64,000 nt of DNA from Oxalobacter formigenes (GTDB lineage: Bacteria > Pseudomonadota > Gammaproteobacteria > Burkholderiales > Burkholderiaceae_D), in assembly GCF_002127965.1 (NCBI RefSeq), contig NZ_CP018787.1:744001-808000 (forward strand), read 5' to 3'. A model generated the notes under the pieces. That model searched no databases, was not told the DNA's origin, and saw only the letters and a program-made list of their open reading frames with translations. How positions within the stretch are numbered: position 1 is the first letter of the stretch; every line of letters begins with the position of its first letter. This document shows, piece after piece, positions 29,201 to 38,589 of the stretch. The position numbers and the translations under genes were made by a program.

Positions 29201-30938
29201 CCAGATCAAGATGGCGCAGGGAGCCAAGCCGGGTGAAGGCGGCCAGTTGCCGGGTGAAAAAGTCTCGGAATATATCGCCAGCATGCGGTTTTCCGTTCCG
29301 GGCGTCGGCCTGATTTCGCCTCCGCCCCATCATGATATTTACTCGATCGAGGATCTGGCACAGCTGATTCATGACCTGAAAAACGTCAATCCGCGCGCGA
29401 CGATTTCGGTCAAGCTGGTTTCCGAAGTCGGCGTCGGTACGATTGCGGCAGGTGTTGCCAAGGCGAAGGCGGATCACATCGTGATTTCAGGTCATGACGG
29501 CGGTACAGGTGCGTCGCCTCTGTCGTCGATCAAGCATACCGGTTCCCCCTGGGAAATCGGGCTCGCGGAAGCGCAACAGACGCTGGTGCTGAACAATTTG
29601 CGCGGCCGGGTTCGCATTCAGGCCGACGGCCAGATGAAAACCGGACGTGATGTCGTGATCGCCGCTATTTTAGGTGCCGATGAAGTCGGTTTTGCGACAG
29701 CTCCGCTGGTCACACAGGGATGCATCATGATGCGCAAATGCCATCTGAATACCTGTCCGGTCGGGGTGGCGACACAAGACCCGGAATTGAGAAAGAAATT
29801 TTCCGGCAAGCCGGAATATATCGTCAATTATCTTTTCTTCGTCGCAGAAGAAATGCGACAGATCATGGCACAGCTCGGCATCCGGAAATACGAAGACCTG
29901 ATCGGTCGTGTCGATTTGCTGGAGAAAGCAAAAGCCATTTCCAACTGGAAAGAATCCGGTCTTGATTTCAGCCGTCTCTTTTACGATCCGGTCGTCGATG
30001 AAAGCGTACACAAACGGCATTGTGAAACACAGGATCACGGACTTGAAAAATCGATCGACAACCGTCTGATTGCCCAGTCGGCGATTGCACTGGAAAACGG
30101 GGAAAAGATTTCCTTCATTTATCCGATCAAAAACGCCAACCGCAGTGTCGGTGCGATGCTCTCCGGTGAAGTCGCCAGACGGTTTGGTCATGATGGGTTG
30201 CCTGACGACACGATCCATGTCCAGTTGCAGGGTACGGCCGGGCAATCAGTCGGTGCTTTCCTGTCTCACGGCATCACGCTGGATCTGGTCGGTGAAGCGA
30301 ATGACTATGTCGGAAAAGGCTTGTCGGGTGGTCGCATCATTATCCGGCCACATGCCCAGTTCCGTGGCGAGCCGAATAAAAACATGATTGCCGGAAACAC
30401 GGTTTTATATGGCGCCATTTCCGGCGAAGCCTACATTTACGGTATTGCCGGTGAACGATTTGCCGTCCGCAATTCGGGTTCGCTGGCGGTGGTCGAAGGC
30501 TGTGGCGATCACGGTTGTGAATACATGACGGGTGGAACGGTCGTTGTGCTTGGGGAAACCGGGCGCAATTTTGCAGCGGGCATGTCCGGAGGTATCGCCT
30601 ATGTTTACGATCCGGACAAAACCTTCAGGCGCAAATGCAATCTGTCTATGGTTACACTGGAACCGCTGCTCTCCTGCTTCGATCAGGAAGCCGGTATCGA
30701 CAAGGCCATCTGGCATCGTCTTGGCCTGAATGGAGAGGCACAGACGGATGAAGCGATTCTGAAACAGCTGATCGAAAACCATTTCACGCATACCGGCAGC
30801 ATGACGGCGCGGCATTTGCTGGAAAACTGGTCGAATTGCCGTGAGAATTTCGTCAAGGTTTTCCCGATGGAATACAAGCGTGCCCTGAAGGAATTGTATT
30901 CGGAGAAAAATGAAAGAACGGATGTGGCGGCAGCCTGA
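26253..30938 (+). CDS. gltB: Glutamate synthase (NADPH), large subunit
   Basis: A 1561-residue protein. An N-terminal Ntn-type glutaminase has its nucleophile at Cys16 ([11 protein letters not shown]), exposed after removal of a 15-residue propeptide. A central domain, an FMN-binding barrel ([19 protein letters not shown]), the 3Fe-4S cysteines ([15 protein letters not shown]) and a C-terminal beta-helix follow. It moves the amide of glutamine to 2-oxoglutarate. The frame opens at 26235, but ATG 26253 has GAGG at the right distance and gives the family N-terminus. gltD follows after 39 bases. Confidence 0.97.
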   Translation: MCAQGLYRSSFEHDACGVGFVAHIKGVKSHSIVEQGLLILKNLDHRGAVGADKMMGDGAGILIQIPDQYFREEMAKQGISLPPPGEYGVGMIFLPKEHASRLACEKEIERAVRAEKQVVLGWRDVPVNTELLMSEKAREKEPVIRQIFIGRGPDIMVTDALERKLFVIRKAAGHAIQALDLKHCKEFFVPSMSARTIVYKGLLLADQVQGYYLDLQDERCVSALALVHQRFSTNTFPEWPLAHPYRLIAHNGEINTVKGNFNWFRAREGLMNSAVLGDDLQKLYPLMYEDQSDTACFDNALELLVMSGYPLAHAMMMMIPEAWENHKLMEDNRRAFYEYHAAMMEPWDGPAAIAFTDGRQIGGLLDRNGLRPARYVVTDDDLVVMASETGVLPIPESHIIKKWRLQPGKMFLIDLDAGRIIDDSEIKSIYANARPYRAWINSVCIRLHELKEHAHDLFQSSVPLMDRQQAFGFTQEDLKMLLPPMALNGEEAIGSMGNDAPLAVLSHHSKPLYNYFRQSFAQVTNPPVDPIREEIIMSLLSYIGPKPNLLDTNNVNPPMRLEVTQPILGFAEMASIRNIDAYTNGKFRSYELNVCYPVAWGKIGIEAHLASLCAEAVDAVKSGHNILIVSDRLIGPDKLAIPALLATSAIHQDLVSKGLRASTGLVVETGSAKETHHFALLAGYGAEAVHPYLALETVSELAPKLSAELTPEKAQANFIKAINKGLMKIMSKMGIATYRSYCGAQIFEAVGLSSALVDKYFKGTVSSVEGIGVFEVAEESLRLHQEAFGRHQQPVRFLDVGGEYAFRHQGEEHMFTPDAIAKLQHSTKANNYATYKEYAQIINDQSRRQMTLRGLFEFRIDPVHAIAIDEVEPAKEIVRRFATGAMSLGSISTEAHTSLAIAMNRIGGKSNTGEGGEDPRRYENELAGIPIRNGETLSSILGKDRVVSDIELQEGDSLRSKIKQVASGRFGVTAEYLNSADEIQIKMAQGAKPGEGGQLPGEKVSEYIASMRFSVPGVGLISPPPHHDIYSIEDLAQLIHDLKNVNPRATISVKLVSEVGVGTIAAGVAKAKADHIVISGHDGGTGASPLSSIKHTGSPWEIGLAEAQQTLVLNNLRGRVRIQADGQMKTGRDVVIAAILGADEVGFATAPLVTQGCIMMRKCHLNTCPVGVATQDPELRKKFSGKPEYIVNYLFFVAEEMRQIMAQLGIRKYEDLIGRVDLLEKAKAISNWKESGLDFSRLFYDPVVDESVHKRHCETQDHGLEKSIDNRLIAQSAIALENGEKISFIYPIKNANRSVGAMLSGEVARRFGHDGLPDDTIHVQLQGTAGQSVGAFLSHGITLDLVGEANDYVGKGLSGGRIIIRPHAQFRGEPNKNMIAGNTVLYGAISGEAYIYGIAGERFAVRNSGSLAVVEGCGDHGCEYMTGGTVVVLGETGRNFAAGMSGGIAYVYDPDKTFRRKCNLSMVTLEPLLSCFDQEAGIDKAIWHRLGLNGEAQTDEAILKQLIENHFTHTGSMTARHLLENWSNCRENFVKVFPMEYKRALKELYSEKNERTDVAAA

Positions 30939-30977
30939 ATCGGGCATGGTCGGGAAAAAGCGGATTGAGGTGAAAAA

Positions 30978-32432
30978 ATGGGAAAAGTAACTGGGTTCAT
31001 GGAATTTGGCCGTATCGAGGAAACGCATCTGGCGCCTGGTCAGCGGGTTAAAAATTATCGGGAATTCACGATGACGCTGGTAGATGATCAGGCGCGTGAA
31101 CAGGGGGCACGCTGTATGGATTGCGGGATTCCTTTCTGTAACAACGCATGCCCGATACATAACCTGATTCCGGACTGGAACGATCTGGTTTATCGGGGCG
31201 AGTATAAATTGGCACTCGACAAATTACAGGCGACAAACAATTTTCCGGAATTTACGGGCAGGATTTGCCCTGCGCCGTGCGAACCGGCCTGTTGTCTGGG
31301 CGTGATCAGTGAACCGGTCGGTATCCGTTCCATCGAACGTTTCATCATTGAAAAAGGCTGGGAAGAAGGCTGGGTTGTGCCTCATCCTGCAAAGGTAAAG
31401 TCTGGCAAAAAAGTGGCGATTGTCGGTTCCGGTCCGGCCGGGTTGTCGGCGGCACAACAACTCGTGCGTGCCGGACATGATGTCGTTGTTTTCGAAAAGA
31501 ACGACAAAATCGGTGGCTTGCTGCGGTACGGCATTCCGGATTTCAAGCTGGAAAAACAGATTGTCGATCGCAGGCTGGAGCAGATGAAAGCGGAAGGAGT
31601 CGTTTTCCGCACGGGTGTTCTGGTCGGCAAGGCGTTACCGTCCCAAATCCAGAATATGGCGACTGAAGTCATTGATCCACAAACGCTTGAAAAAGAATTC
31701 GATGCCGTCATTTTGGCGTGTGGTGCGGAACAGCCAAGAACGCTGGATGTGCCCGGCGCGGATTTGCAGGGTGTCCATTATGCGATGGAATTTTTATGTG
31801 CACAGAACCGCAAGGATGCGGGAGAGAGGGGAAAGAACCGTCTATCCGCAGAAGGCAAACGGGTCGTCATCATTGGCGGTGGCGATACAGGTTCGGATTG
31901 TGTCGGGATTGCAAACCGTCAGGGTGCAGCAAGCATTTTACAAATCGATCGCAATACGAAATTGCCTGAAACCATCGACAAGTCGCTGGTCTGGCCTTAC
32001 TGGCCGAAACAGTTCACGATTTCCTCTTCGCAGGAAGAAGGTTGCGAACGGGACTTCAGGATTCAGACGAAACGAATAGAAGGAAAACGCGGCAAGGTCG
32101 AGAAAATCATTGCCTGCCGGGTCAATTCGGTTGGTGGCCGTTATATGGATGAACCGGGCAGCGAGTTTTCCATAGAAGCGGATATGGTATTGCTGGCAAT
32201 GGGATTTGCCGGGCCAGCCAAAGAGGTGCTTGATGCATTCGGTGTCCAAAGGGATATGGCCGGTAATGTCATGGCGGCAGCAGAGGGGGAAAAACGTTTT
32301 CAGACCTCGGTCGAAAAAGTGTTTGCGGCTGGAGACACCCGTCGTGGCCAGTCGCTGGTTGTCTGGGCATTGCACGAAGGCAGGGAATGCGCGGCAGCGG
32401 TCGATCGTTTTTTGACGGAACGGGCGAATTAA
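30978..32432 (+). CDS. gltD: Glutamate synthase (NADPH), small subunit
   Basis: A 484-residue protein. N-terminal cysteines for two 4Fe-4S clusters ([14 protein letters not shown], then [10 protein letters not shown]) precede an FAD site ([17 protein letters not shown] near residue 145) and an NADPH site ([13 protein letters not shown] near residue 295). It passes electrons from NADPH to the FMN of GltB. GAGG lies 8 bases before ATG. It forms an operon with gltB. Confidence 0.96.
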   Translation: MGKVTGFMEFGRIEETHLAPGQRVKNYREFTMTLVDDQAREQGARCMDCGIPFCNNACPIHNLIPDWNDLVYRGEYKLALDKLQATNNFPEFTGRICPAPCEPACCLGVISEPVGIRSIERFIIEKGWEEGWVVPHPAKVKSGKKVAIVGSGPAGLSAAQQLVRAGHDVVVFEKNDKIGGLLRYGIPDFKLEKQIVDRRLEQMKAEGVVFRTGVLVGKALPSQIQNMATEVIDPQTLEKEFDAVILACGAEQPRTLDVPGADLQGVHYAMEFLCAQNRKDAGERGKNRLSAEGKRVVIIGGGDTGSDCVGIANRQGAASILQIDRNTKLPETIDKSLVWPYWPKQFTISSSQEEGCERDFRIQTKRIEGKRGKVEKIIACRVNSVGGRYMDEPGSEFSIEADMVLLAMGFAGPAKEVLDAFGVQRDMAGNVMAAAEGEKRFQTSVEKVFAAGDTRRGQSLVVWALHEGRECAAAVDRFLTERAN

Positions 32433-32590
32433 CAATCTGATACAAAAATCGCATCCAATGTCGTCAATTATTGATGGCGGTCTGTTATATTGTGTCCGTT
32501 AAGGTAGTATCATTGCTGGCAATTAAATAATGGTGCCATTGTGTCCGGCATCCGTTAAAATATTTCTTTTAATATTCAATTCATATCATT

Positions 32591-33472
32591 ATGAAAATCC
32601 AGGGCAGCATAGTTGCACTAGTCACTCCAATGAATGCCGATGGCAGCGTCGATCTCGACAGCATGCGTCGCCTGATGGACTGGCAGATTGCAGAAGGTAC
32701 GGACGCTTTCGTTATTGTCGGAACGACGGGCGAATCGCCTACGGTCAATGTAGATGAACACGCCGAACTGATTCGGGTCGCGGTTGAGCATTCCGGCAAA
32801 CGGGTGCCGATTATCGCCGGAGCCGGTGGCAATTCGACGGCTGAAGCCATTGTCCTGACCCGTTATTCCAAAATGGCTGGCGCAGATGCGACCTTGCAGG
32901 TTGTCCCTTACTACAACAAGCCGACCCAGGAAGGCATGTACCAGCATTTCAAGAGTATTGCCGAAGCAGTCGATTTGCCGGTCGTACTCTATAACGTTCC
33001 GGGCAGAACGGTTGCCGACATGTCCAACGAGACAATCGTGAGATTGTCGAAAGTGAAAAACATCATTGGTGTCAAGGATGCAACAGGCAATATTGCCCGT
33101 GGCATCGATCTGCTGCGCCAGGTACCGGATGATTTCTCCGTTTTTTCCGGGGACGACTCTACGGCAATGGCGCTCATGTTGTGCGGCGCCAAAGGCAATA
33201 TTTCGGTTGTCGCCAATGTCGCTCCGAAAAACATGCATCTGATGTGTGCTGCGGCAATCAAGGGCGATATCGCAACCGCTCGCAAGCTGAACAATCTGAT
33301 GCTCCCATTGAGCCAGCAATTGTTTGTCGAACCCAATCCGATTCCTGTCAAATGGGCAATGATGGAAATGGGTATCATTCCTTCCGGAATCCGGTTGCCG
33401 CTCGTGACACTTTCCGATATGTATCAGGATGGCGTTCGCAAGGCGTTGAAGGAAAGTGGCGTGCTCGCCTGA
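32591..33472 (+). CDS. dapA: 4-hydroxy-tetrahydrodipicolinate synthase
   Basis: A 293-residue (beta/alpha)8 aldolase. The substrate motif GTTGESPTV is near residue 43, the general-base tyrosine is in VVLYNVPGR, and the Schiff-base lysine is in GVKDATGN near residue 161. It condenses pyruvate with aspartate semialdehyde, the branch to lysine and peptidoglycan diaminopimelate; asd, which supplies the substrate, lies at 61077. bamC follows after 70 bases, as in many proteobacteria. No lysine riboswitch is visible upstream. Confidence 0.96.
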   Translation: MKIQGSIVALVTPMNADGSVDLDSMRRLMDWQIAEGTDAFVIVGTTGESPTVNVDEHAELIRVAVEHSGKRVPIIAGAGGNSTAEAIVLTRYSKMAGADATLQVVPYYNKPTQEGMYQHFKSIAEAVDLPVVLYNVPGRTVADMSNETIVRLSKVKNIIGVKDATGNIARGIDLLRQVPDDFSVFSGDDSTAMALMLCGAKGNISVVANVAPKNMHLMCAAAIKGDIATARKLNNLMLPLSQQLFVEPNPIPVKWAMMEMGIIPSGIRLPLVTLSDMYQDGVRKALKESGVLA

Positions 33473-33542
33473 TTTCAGGCAGCCAAATACATTGTAATGG
33501 ATCAGGTTTCCAAATCTAACGGATGACGGGAAGTTAAGACTT

Positions 33543-34721
33543 ATGGTTTTGAACAAAAAAGTTGGTTCTCTTTTACTGGGATCGTTGACAGTCATAAGCT
33601 TGACGTCCTGTAGTGCATTCGACACCCTTATGGAAGCGGATCGCATCGATTACAAAAGCGAAACGCCGAAGACTCCGGGCCAGAGACTGGAAATTCCGCC
33701 GGATCTCACCCAGATGCAGAGAGACAACCGGTATTCAATTCCTGAAACATCTTCTTCGGGAGTGGTAACAGCTTCGGGTTATAACCAGAAACAGCTGGAA
33801 GCGAGACCGGCTTTGGCAGGCACCCCGGGTGTCGTCGCGCCGAAAGAGGCAACCGACATTCGCATTGAAAAACACGGTAGCCAGCGCTGGCTGGTCGTCA
33901 ATCGGTCTCCTGAAGTGTTATGGCCTGAAATCAAGGAATTCTGGCAGGATAATGGTTTCCTGATTAATGTGGATTCTCCCGATACAGGGATTATGGAAAC
34001 GGACTGGGCAGAGAATCGTGCCAAGATCCCGCAGGATTTCATCCGCCGGACGTTGGGCAAGGTACTTGATTCGCTCTATTCCACCGGTGAACGCGATAAA
34101 TTCAGAACCCGTCTGGAACGAAATGCTGACGGCACGACCGAAATTTATATCAGCCATCGTGGTGCACAGGAAGAACTTGTTGGCGTGAATCAGGATTCGA
34201 CAGTATGGACAGCCCGTCCCTCCGATCCTGAACTGGAAGCGGAATTCCTGTCCCGTCTGATGGTTCAGTTAAGCGATATCAATCAGAAAGAAAAGGTCAA
34301 GGCCAAGGCGCTTGCGGAAAGCAAGACTGTCGTGCTGGCTCCAAAAGCCACTCTGGTCAAGGAAAGTGATATTTCCAAGGTCGAGGTTCATGAACCTTTC
34401 GACCGTGTATGGCGGCGTGTCGGTCTGGCTCTGGATCGTGTCGGCTTCACTGTTGAAGACCGCGATCGTTCGAAGGGGCTGTATTACGTCCGTTACGTCG
34501 ATCAGGACAAGGATGCCAAGAATACTCCTGAAAAACAAAAAGGCTTTTTCGAGAAAATGTTTACTTTCTCTGAAAACGAAAAAGTTGCCCAGCGTTTCCA
34601 GATCGCTGTCAGGGAATTTGACGGCAAGTGCGATATCGTTGTCCTGACTGACAAGGGCCAGCCGGAAACGACATCGACAGGCAAGAAGATTATGAACCTG
34701 CTATATGAGCAATTGCGCTAA
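33543..34721 (+). CDS. bamC: Outer-membrane assembly lipoprotein BamC
   Basis: A 392-residue lipoprotein with a lipobox ending at Cys23 (ISLTSC). An unstructured segment rich in Pro (about 35-85) precedes two helix-grip domains (about 105-230 and 275-392), as in BamC/NlpB/DapX. It belongs to the BAM complex that folds beta-barrel proteins into the outer membrane. It is slightly longer than the E. coli protein. The position after dapA supports the name. Confidence 0.88.
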   Translation: MVLNKKVGSLLLGSLTVISLTSCSAFDTLMEADRIDYKSETPKTPGQRLEIPPDLTQMQRDNRYSIPETSSSGVVTASGYNQKQLEARPALAGTPGVVAPKEATDIRIEKHGSQRWLVVNRSPEVLWPEIKEFWQDNGFLINVDSPDTGIMETDWAENRAKIPQDFIRRTLGKVLDSLYSTGERDKFRTRLERNADGTTEIYISHRGAQEELVGVNQDSTVWTARPSDPELEAEFLSRLMVQLSDINQKEKVKAKALAESKTVVLAPKATLVKESDISKVEVHEPFDRVWRRVGLALDRVGFTVEDRDRSKGLYYVRYVDQDKDAKNTPEKQKGFFEKMFTFSENEKVAQRFQIAVREFDGKCDIVVLTDKGQPETTSTGKKIMNLLYEQLR

Positions 34722-34745
34722 AACTTTTTTGAGTGACGATCCGGT

Positions 34746-35528
34746 TTGAGGTTTACAAGTCTGGGGAGTGGCAGCAAGGGTAATTCCCTGCTGGTGTCGA
34801 CTGAAGATGGACTGACATCCACGACCGTTATGGTGGATTGCGGTTTCGGGATACGCGAAATGACGCGGCGGCTCAATCGGGCCGGTTGCGAACCGGCCGA
34901 TCTGTCTGCCATTATCGTGACTCACGAGCATAGCGATCATGCAGGAAGTGCCCTGACTCTGGCAAAACGATACCAGATCCCTCTCTGGATGAGTTATGGC
35001 ACTTTTCAATCGCTTGGAAAAGATTTTTCCGGGGTCGAACTCAATTTTTGCCGGGATGGCGATTCTTTTTCCGTGAATGACTTTCAGGTCAATGCATTCA
35101 CAGTCTCTCACGATGCACGTGAACCCCTCCAGTTTTCCATTGACGACGGACATGCCAAATTCGGGATGCTGACCGATACGGGGCAGGTAACGCCACATAT
35201 TTCAAATGCTCTGGCTCGGTGCGATGCGCTCATGATTGAATGCAACTACGACGAGCAAATGCTGGAGAAATCGGTTTACCCTTATTACCTGAAAAAACGG
35301 ATCAGCAGTATTTACGGTCATTTATCCAATGATTGCGCAGCCGGTTTTTTGAGTGAACATGGTTTGTCACGTCTGAAAACCATTATAGGAGCGCATTTAA
35401 GCCAGAATAACAATTTGCCTGAACTGGCAAAAACGGCAATCGATGCTGTTGTCGGTAAAAATGCAATAGAAGTGGTGATTGCTACACAGGAAGAAGGGTT
35501 CGGCTGGAAGAAGCTGACCGGAATGTGA
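34746..35528 (+). CDS. Metallo-beta-lactamase-fold hydrolase (YycJ/WalJ-like)
   Basis: A 260-residue protein starting at TTG (MRFTSLGSGSKGNSLLV) without a strong ribosome site; translation may couple to bamC, which ends 24 bases before. The metal motif is THEHSDHAG near residue 60, with further ligands in TVSHDAREP and MLTDTGQ. It resembles the YycJ/WalJ branch, some members of which have been reported as nucleases, but the substrate here is unknown. The rightward run dapA-bamC-MBL ends at the terminator at 35561-35590. Confidence 0.85.
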   Translation: MRFTSLGSGSKGNSLLVSTEDGLTSTTVMVDCGFGIREMTRRLNRAGCEPADLSAIIVTHEHSDHAGSALTLAKRYQIPLWMSYGTFQSLGKDFSGVELNFCRDGDSFSVNDFQVNAFTVSHDAREPLQFSIDDGHAKFGMLTDTGQVTPHISNALARCDALMIECNYDEQMLEKSVYPYYLKKRISSIYGHLSNDCAAGFLSEHGLSRLKTIIGAHLSQNNNLPELAKTAIDAVVGKNAIEVVIATQEEGFGWKKLTGM

Positions 35529-35560
35529 CCTTATCGTCAGCAGCAAGGGTTTTGGGAAAC

Positions 35561-35590
35561 AAAAAAGCCGATCCGGAGATCGGCTTTTTT
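35561..35590. terminator. Bidirectional terminator
   Basis: A 13-bp perfect stem AAAAAAGCCGATC / GATCGGCTTTTTT with loop CGGA lies between the convergent MBL-hydrolase gene and the small lipoprotein gene. It serves both. Confidence 0.9.
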
Positions 35591-35603
35591 TGCGAAGCAA
35601 GAA

Positions 35604-35882
35604 TTATTTCTTGGCAGCGTCTTTAGCAGCAGCAGCGGCGTCTTTAGCAGCGCCAGCAGCGTCTTTAGCAGCACCAGCTGCATCTTTAGCAGCGGTAGCT
35701 GCGTCTTTAGCTGCAGGAGCGGCAGCGTCTTTAGCAGCTGGAGCAGCAGCGTCTTTAGCTGGAGCAGCAGGAGCAGCAGCTGGAGTTGCTTCAGCAGGTT
35801 TTTTATCAGCTGGTTTTTCGCCAACTTTACATGCGGTCAGAGCCAGAGCCATCAGGCCAACGAGCAATAAAGACTTTTTCAT
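35604..35882 (-). CDS. Small lipoprotein with Ala-Lys-Asp heptad repeats
   Basis: A 92-residue protein. The lipobox LALTAC ends at Cys18, followed by a Pro/Ala/Lys linker. From about residue 41 to the end there are seven repeats of the form A-K-D-A-A-x-A, two of 8 residues with an extra Pro and five of 7. The repeats would form a charged amphipathic or solvent-exposed helix, similar in look to LEA-type or Lpp-like helical rods. No function is known to me. The mRNA leader holds the palindrome ATTACCGGTAAT about 27 bases upstream of the ATG. The low complexity and G+C-rich codons make homology detection hard. Confidence 0.82.
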   Translation of the reverse strand: MKKSLLLVGLMALALTACKVGEKPADKKPAEATPAAAPAAPAKDAAAPAAKDAAAPAAKDAATAAKDAAGAAKDAAGAAKDAAAAAKDAAKK

Positions 35883-36155
35883 TTGTAATCCTTAATTAAA
35901 TATAGGTTATTACCGGTAATTAAAATACTACATGAATAGAGTGTTATCGAAAACTTGTGTTACGCAACGACAACTCTCTAATAGCGCAGATTATAGCCAC
36001 TTTTTCCGGATGTAGTCGCTGCTTTTTGATGTTTTTGCATCTGTTTTGCAATCTCGCAACAGGTTTTGACCTATGTTCAAATGGTTTAGGCTGGCTCAAA
36101 CAAAAGATTGAGAAATATCATAATTGAATTTCATGCCCGCAAGTTGCTCTAAAAT

Positions 36156-36246
36156 AATGGTTTCGCGGTTTTTATATTTAGAAAACAGGTATTTAATGCT
36201 TTTTTTATGTGAAGAAATTATATAAAAAGCAGCTGCTTTTTTATAA
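36156..36246 (+). ncRNA. Candidate small RNA or leader ending in a U-rich hairpin
   Basis: A TAAAAT hexamer at 36150-36155 is followed 65 bases later by the hairpin AAAAAGC-AGCT-GCTTTTT and more T residues at 36224-36246, the outline of a short transcription unit. The 9-codon frame (start 36196, stop 36223) ends inside the hairpin, as in an attenuator. The stem is A-U-rich and weak, and no -35 is clear, so this is a guess from layout only. Confidence 0.2.
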
Positions 36247-36424
36247 AAAATGGAGTTTTGTTTCTGTCGAGAAATAAAGGGAATCGGTGAAATAATTAAT
36301 TAATGATTAACAGGAAATTAAAAGTGCCGCTGAAAATCCTGTTTTCCGGTTTAAAAAAGTAAATCATTTGTGCAAGTTGATGTTATATACATGCAGGCTT
36401 GCGTTTAAAAACTCGTGAAGCAGG

Positions 36425-36430
36425 TATAAT
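36425..36430 (+). promoter_or_regulatory. -10 element of slyD
   Basis: A perfect TATAAT 35 bases before the slyD ATG. The nearest -35-like hexamer, TTGCGT at 36399-36404, is 20 bases away, so activation or an alternative -35 is possible. Confidence 0.45.
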
Positions 36431-36465
36431 TTTTCATCTGCATAACAAGGCCATCAGGAGAAAGT

Positions 36466-36996
36466 ATGAAAATTGCCAAAAATACAGTAGTGACCGTTCA
36501 CTACAAATTGTCTGATGCACAAAACAATATGCTTGAAGACGGGCAGGAACCGATTGTTTATCTCCATGGTGGATACGACGATACCTTGCCTGCACTTGAG
36601 AAAGCGCTTGATGGTCAGGATATCGGTTACAAGACAATGATTCAGGTGGAACCTGAAGATGCGTTCGGGGAATACGATTCGGCGCTTTTGAAAATTGAAC
36701 AAAGAGAGCTTTTTCCCGAAGCCCTTGAAATCGGGATGCAGTTTGAAGGTATACCAGATAATGCCGATCCTGCTGATGAACCTGCCATTTATGTTGTGAC
36801 GGATATAGCTGACGGGAAGGTCATACTTGACGGTAACCATCCTTTGGCGGGCATCGCCTTGCGTTTCGAACTGACGGTGACAGACGTTCGTGCAGCAACA
36901 GAGAAAGAGATCGAACAGGGCCATGTCAATGACATAGACGATCAGGATGACGATGAGAGCGGGAACGACCATTTCAGAAGCATCGTTTTGCATTGA
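36466..36996 (+). CDS. slyD: FKBP-type peptidyl-prolyl isomerase, SlyD-like
   Basis: A 176-residue protein with a FKBP domain interrupted by the chaperone IF domain (about 70-130), as in SlyD: VTVHYKLSD, LPALEKALDGQDIG, VEPEDAFGEYD and then GNHPLAGIALRFELTV. The C-terminus is rich in Asp and Glu but not in the His/Cys of metal-storing E. coli SlyD; only two His residues occur in the last dozen. It speeds Xaa-Pro isomerisation and holds unfolded chains. FkpB is a shorter relative. The ribosome site AGGAGA is well placed. Confidence 0.88.
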   Translation: MKIAKNTVVTVHYKLSDAQNNMLEDGQEPIVYLHGGYDDTLPALEKALDGQDIGYKTMIQVEPEDAFGEYDSALLKIEQRELFPEALEIGMQFEGIPDNADPADEPAIYVVTDIADGKVILDGNHPLAGIALRFELTVTDVRAATEKEIEQGHVNDIDDQDDDESGNDHFRSIVLH

Positions 36997-37022
36997 CCTA
37001 AGTCATTGTTTCATTTCCATGA

Positions 37023-37052
37023 TTGACCAGTATTGGCTGGTCACGCTAAAAT
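37023..37052 (+). promoter_or_regulatory. Promoter of tpiA-secG with an overlapping inverted repeat
   Basis: TTGACC at 37023-37028 and TAAAAT at 37047-37052 are separated by 18 bases, a good sigma-70 pair. GACCAG and CTGGTC form a 6-bp inverted repeat across the -35 and spacer, a possible repressor site. Confidence 0.55.
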
Positions 37053-37080
37053 ATCAGATTGCTTGAATTCTGGGAGCAGC

Positions 37081-37839
37081 ATGCGACGTAAACTGATTGT
37101 CGGAAACTGGAAAATGAATGGCAGCCTGGCCATGAATGCCGAATTGTTAAGCGGCATCAGGGAAGGGCTGGCTGGTATTGACTGTGATCTGGCGATCTGT
37201 GTTCCGTTTCCGTATCTTCCCCAATGTCAGGCAGCTCTTGAAGGAACCGATGTCGCTCTGGGAGCACAGGACGTTTCCGCTCATGCGGTAGGCGCGTACA
37301 CAGGCCAGATTTCAACGCGAATGTTGCTGGACTTCGGCTGCAAGTATGTCATTGTCGGTCATTCGGAACGGCGCGAATACTGCAATGAGTCTGATGAACT
37401 GGTTGCCAACAAGGTTCAGCGGGCCCTGGCTGGTGGCCTGACTCCGATCGTCTGTGTCGGGGAGTCACTCTATGACAAGGAAGAAGGACGGACTGCCGAA
37501 GTGGTCGGGAGACAGATCAATACAGTGCTGTCAGTCCTTGAAGAAAGAGAAGTTTGCGATATCGTTGTGGCTTATGAACCGGTTTGGGCGATTGGAACCG
37601 GTAAAACGCCTTCTCCCCTCGCCGTGGAGGAAGTACATGCCATGTTGCGGGAACAAATGATACGCAAGAACCCGGATGCGATAGAATGTGTCCGGATTTT
37701 GTATGGCGGCAGTATGAAACCGGGTAATGCCGAAGAATTGTTGCACATGCCTGATATTGATGGCGGACTGATCGGCGGGGCTGCTTTGAAAGCTTCCGAT
37801 TTTCTGGCTATCGCACGTCAGGCATCCAAGTTGGGCTAA
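37081..37839 (+). CDS. tpiA: Triose-phosphate isomerase
   Basis: A 252-residue TIM barrel. The N-terminal catalytic Asn/Lys are in VGNWKMNG, the electrophilic His in IVGHSERR, and the catalytic Glu in [14 protein letters not shown]. It interconverts dihydroxyacetone phosphate and glyceraldehyde 3-phosphate. The frame extends back to 37033, but ATG 37081 has GGGAG at the right distance and matches the family start. secG follows after 26 bases. Confidence 0.96.
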   Translation: MRRKLIVGNWKMNGSLAMNAELLSGIREGLAGIDCDLAICVPFPYLPQCQAALEGTDVALGAQDVSAHAVGAYTGQISTRMLLDFGCKYVIVGHSERREYCNESDELVANKVQRALAGGLTPIVCVGESLYDKEEGRTAEVVGRQINTVLSVLEEREVCDIVVAYEPVWAIGTGKTPSPLAVEEVHAMLREQMIRKNPDAIECVRILYGGSMKPGNAEELLHMPDIDGGLIGGAALKASDFLAIARQASKLG

Positions 37840-37865
37840 CCAGTTATTAAAGGAAAAGCAGGAAA

Positions 37866-38270
37866 ATGCTGTATAACATTATTATTATCATTCAGGTCAT
37901 TTCGGCTCTGGCCATTATCGCCTTGGTCTTGATGCAGCAAGGCAAGGGCGCTGATATGGGCGCAGCTTTCGGCGCAGGTTCATCCGGTAGTGGAAGTCTT
38001 TTCGGCGCTTCAGGTTCTTCCAATTTTCTGTCCAAATCGACAGCTATTGCGGCGGTTATTTTCTTTGTCTCGACTCTTGTGATGGCATATATCGGAAATA
38101 GCCGTGCACCGACCCAGAGTGGTATTATCGAAAAATTGCAGTCTGCACCGGTTGCGCCTGTGGAACAGCCGAAGGCACCGGAACCATCGATGAGCAAGGA
38201 CGCTTCCGGCGCTGCTGCCATTCCTGGAGCAACCCAGTCAATGGAACAGGGTAAAAATACATCAAAATAA
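37866..38270 (+). CDS. secG: Preprotein translocase subunit SecG
   Basis: A 134-residue protein with two membrane helices (about residues 3-20 and 56-76) and the glycine/serine-rich loop between them (ADMGAAFGAGSSGSGSLFG), the SecG signature. The C-terminal 50 residues form a Pro/Ala-rich tail found in many betaproteobacterial SecG proteins. It assists SecYE during protein export. The tpiA-secG-tRNA-Leu order is the common betaproteobacterial arrangement before nuoA. Confidence 0.92.
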   Translation: MLYNIIIIIQVISALAIIALVLMQQGKGADMGAAFGAGSSGSGSLFGASGSSNFLSKSTAIAAVIFFVSTLVMAYIGNSRAPTQSGIIEKLQSAPVAPVEQPKAPEPSMSKDASGAAAIPGATQSMEQGKNTSK

Positions 38271-38300
38271 AAAATATACCGTTTCCGATCTCATAAAAAC

Positions 38301-38329
38301 TTGATGAAAAGGACGGTTGTTGAGATAAT
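38301..38329 (+). promoter_or_regulatory. Promoter of tRNA-Leu
   Basis: TTGATG at 38301-38306 and GATAAT at 38324-38329 with a 17-base spacer; the tRNA begins 11 bases further on. Confidence 0.6.
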
Positions 38330-38340
38330 CTTATGCTTAT

Positions 38341-38425
38341 GCCGACGTGGTGGAATTGGTAGACACGCTATCTTGAGGGGGTAGTGGCGAAAGTCGTGCG
38401 AGTTCAAGTCTCGCCGTCGGCACCA
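38341..38425 (+). tRNA. tRNA-Leu (anticodon GAG)
   Basis: An 85-base class II tRNA. The acceptor arms GCCGACG/CGTCGGC pair, the anticodon stem CTATC/GGTAG encloses TTGAGGG (GAG), there is a long variable arm, the T-arm contains GTTCAAGTC, and CCA is encoded. It reads CUC and CUU. The adjacent integrase remnant suggests its 3' end was used as an attachment site. Confidence 0.95.
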
Positions 38426-38459
38426 AAAGCTAGTTCAAAGCAGTGCGATAAAGTACAGT

Positions 38460-38496
38460 AACCCGTGTAAAACCAAGTGTTTACGCGGGTTTTTTG
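38460..38496 (+). terminator. Terminator after tRNA-Leu
   Basis: Stem AACCCGTGTAAA / TTTACGCGGGTT (one G-U pair) with an 8-base loop, then TTTTTG and more T. It lies 35 bases past the tRNA. Confidence 0.85.
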
Positions 38497-38589
38497 TTTT
38501 TTGCGGTATAGTGACGTTCTATGCAATCCAGCTATTTCGGGTATAGATTGGATATACCCATTTTTGCATATACCCAAAAAGGCTCTGCA

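Larger units (their letters stand above)
35883..36465. other. 583-base A+T-rich intergenic region
   Basis: No gene of normal size is found. It contains the palindrome ATTACCGGTAAT at 35909-35920, a 9-codon open frame at 36196-36225 preceded by AGG, a near-palindromic stem-loop at 36221-36245, and the slyD -10 element. See the candidate small RNA entry. Confidence 0.5.

Noticed and set aside
32433-32590. Possible lysine riboswitch before dapA
   Set aside because: The gap is about 158 bases and shows no lysine-aptamer-like set of stems; only an A+T-rich leader is seen.
35604-35882. Possible CRISPR-like repeat array
   Set aside because: The repeats of about 21-24 bases have no unique spacers and encode a regular amino-acid heptad in one frame after a lipobox.
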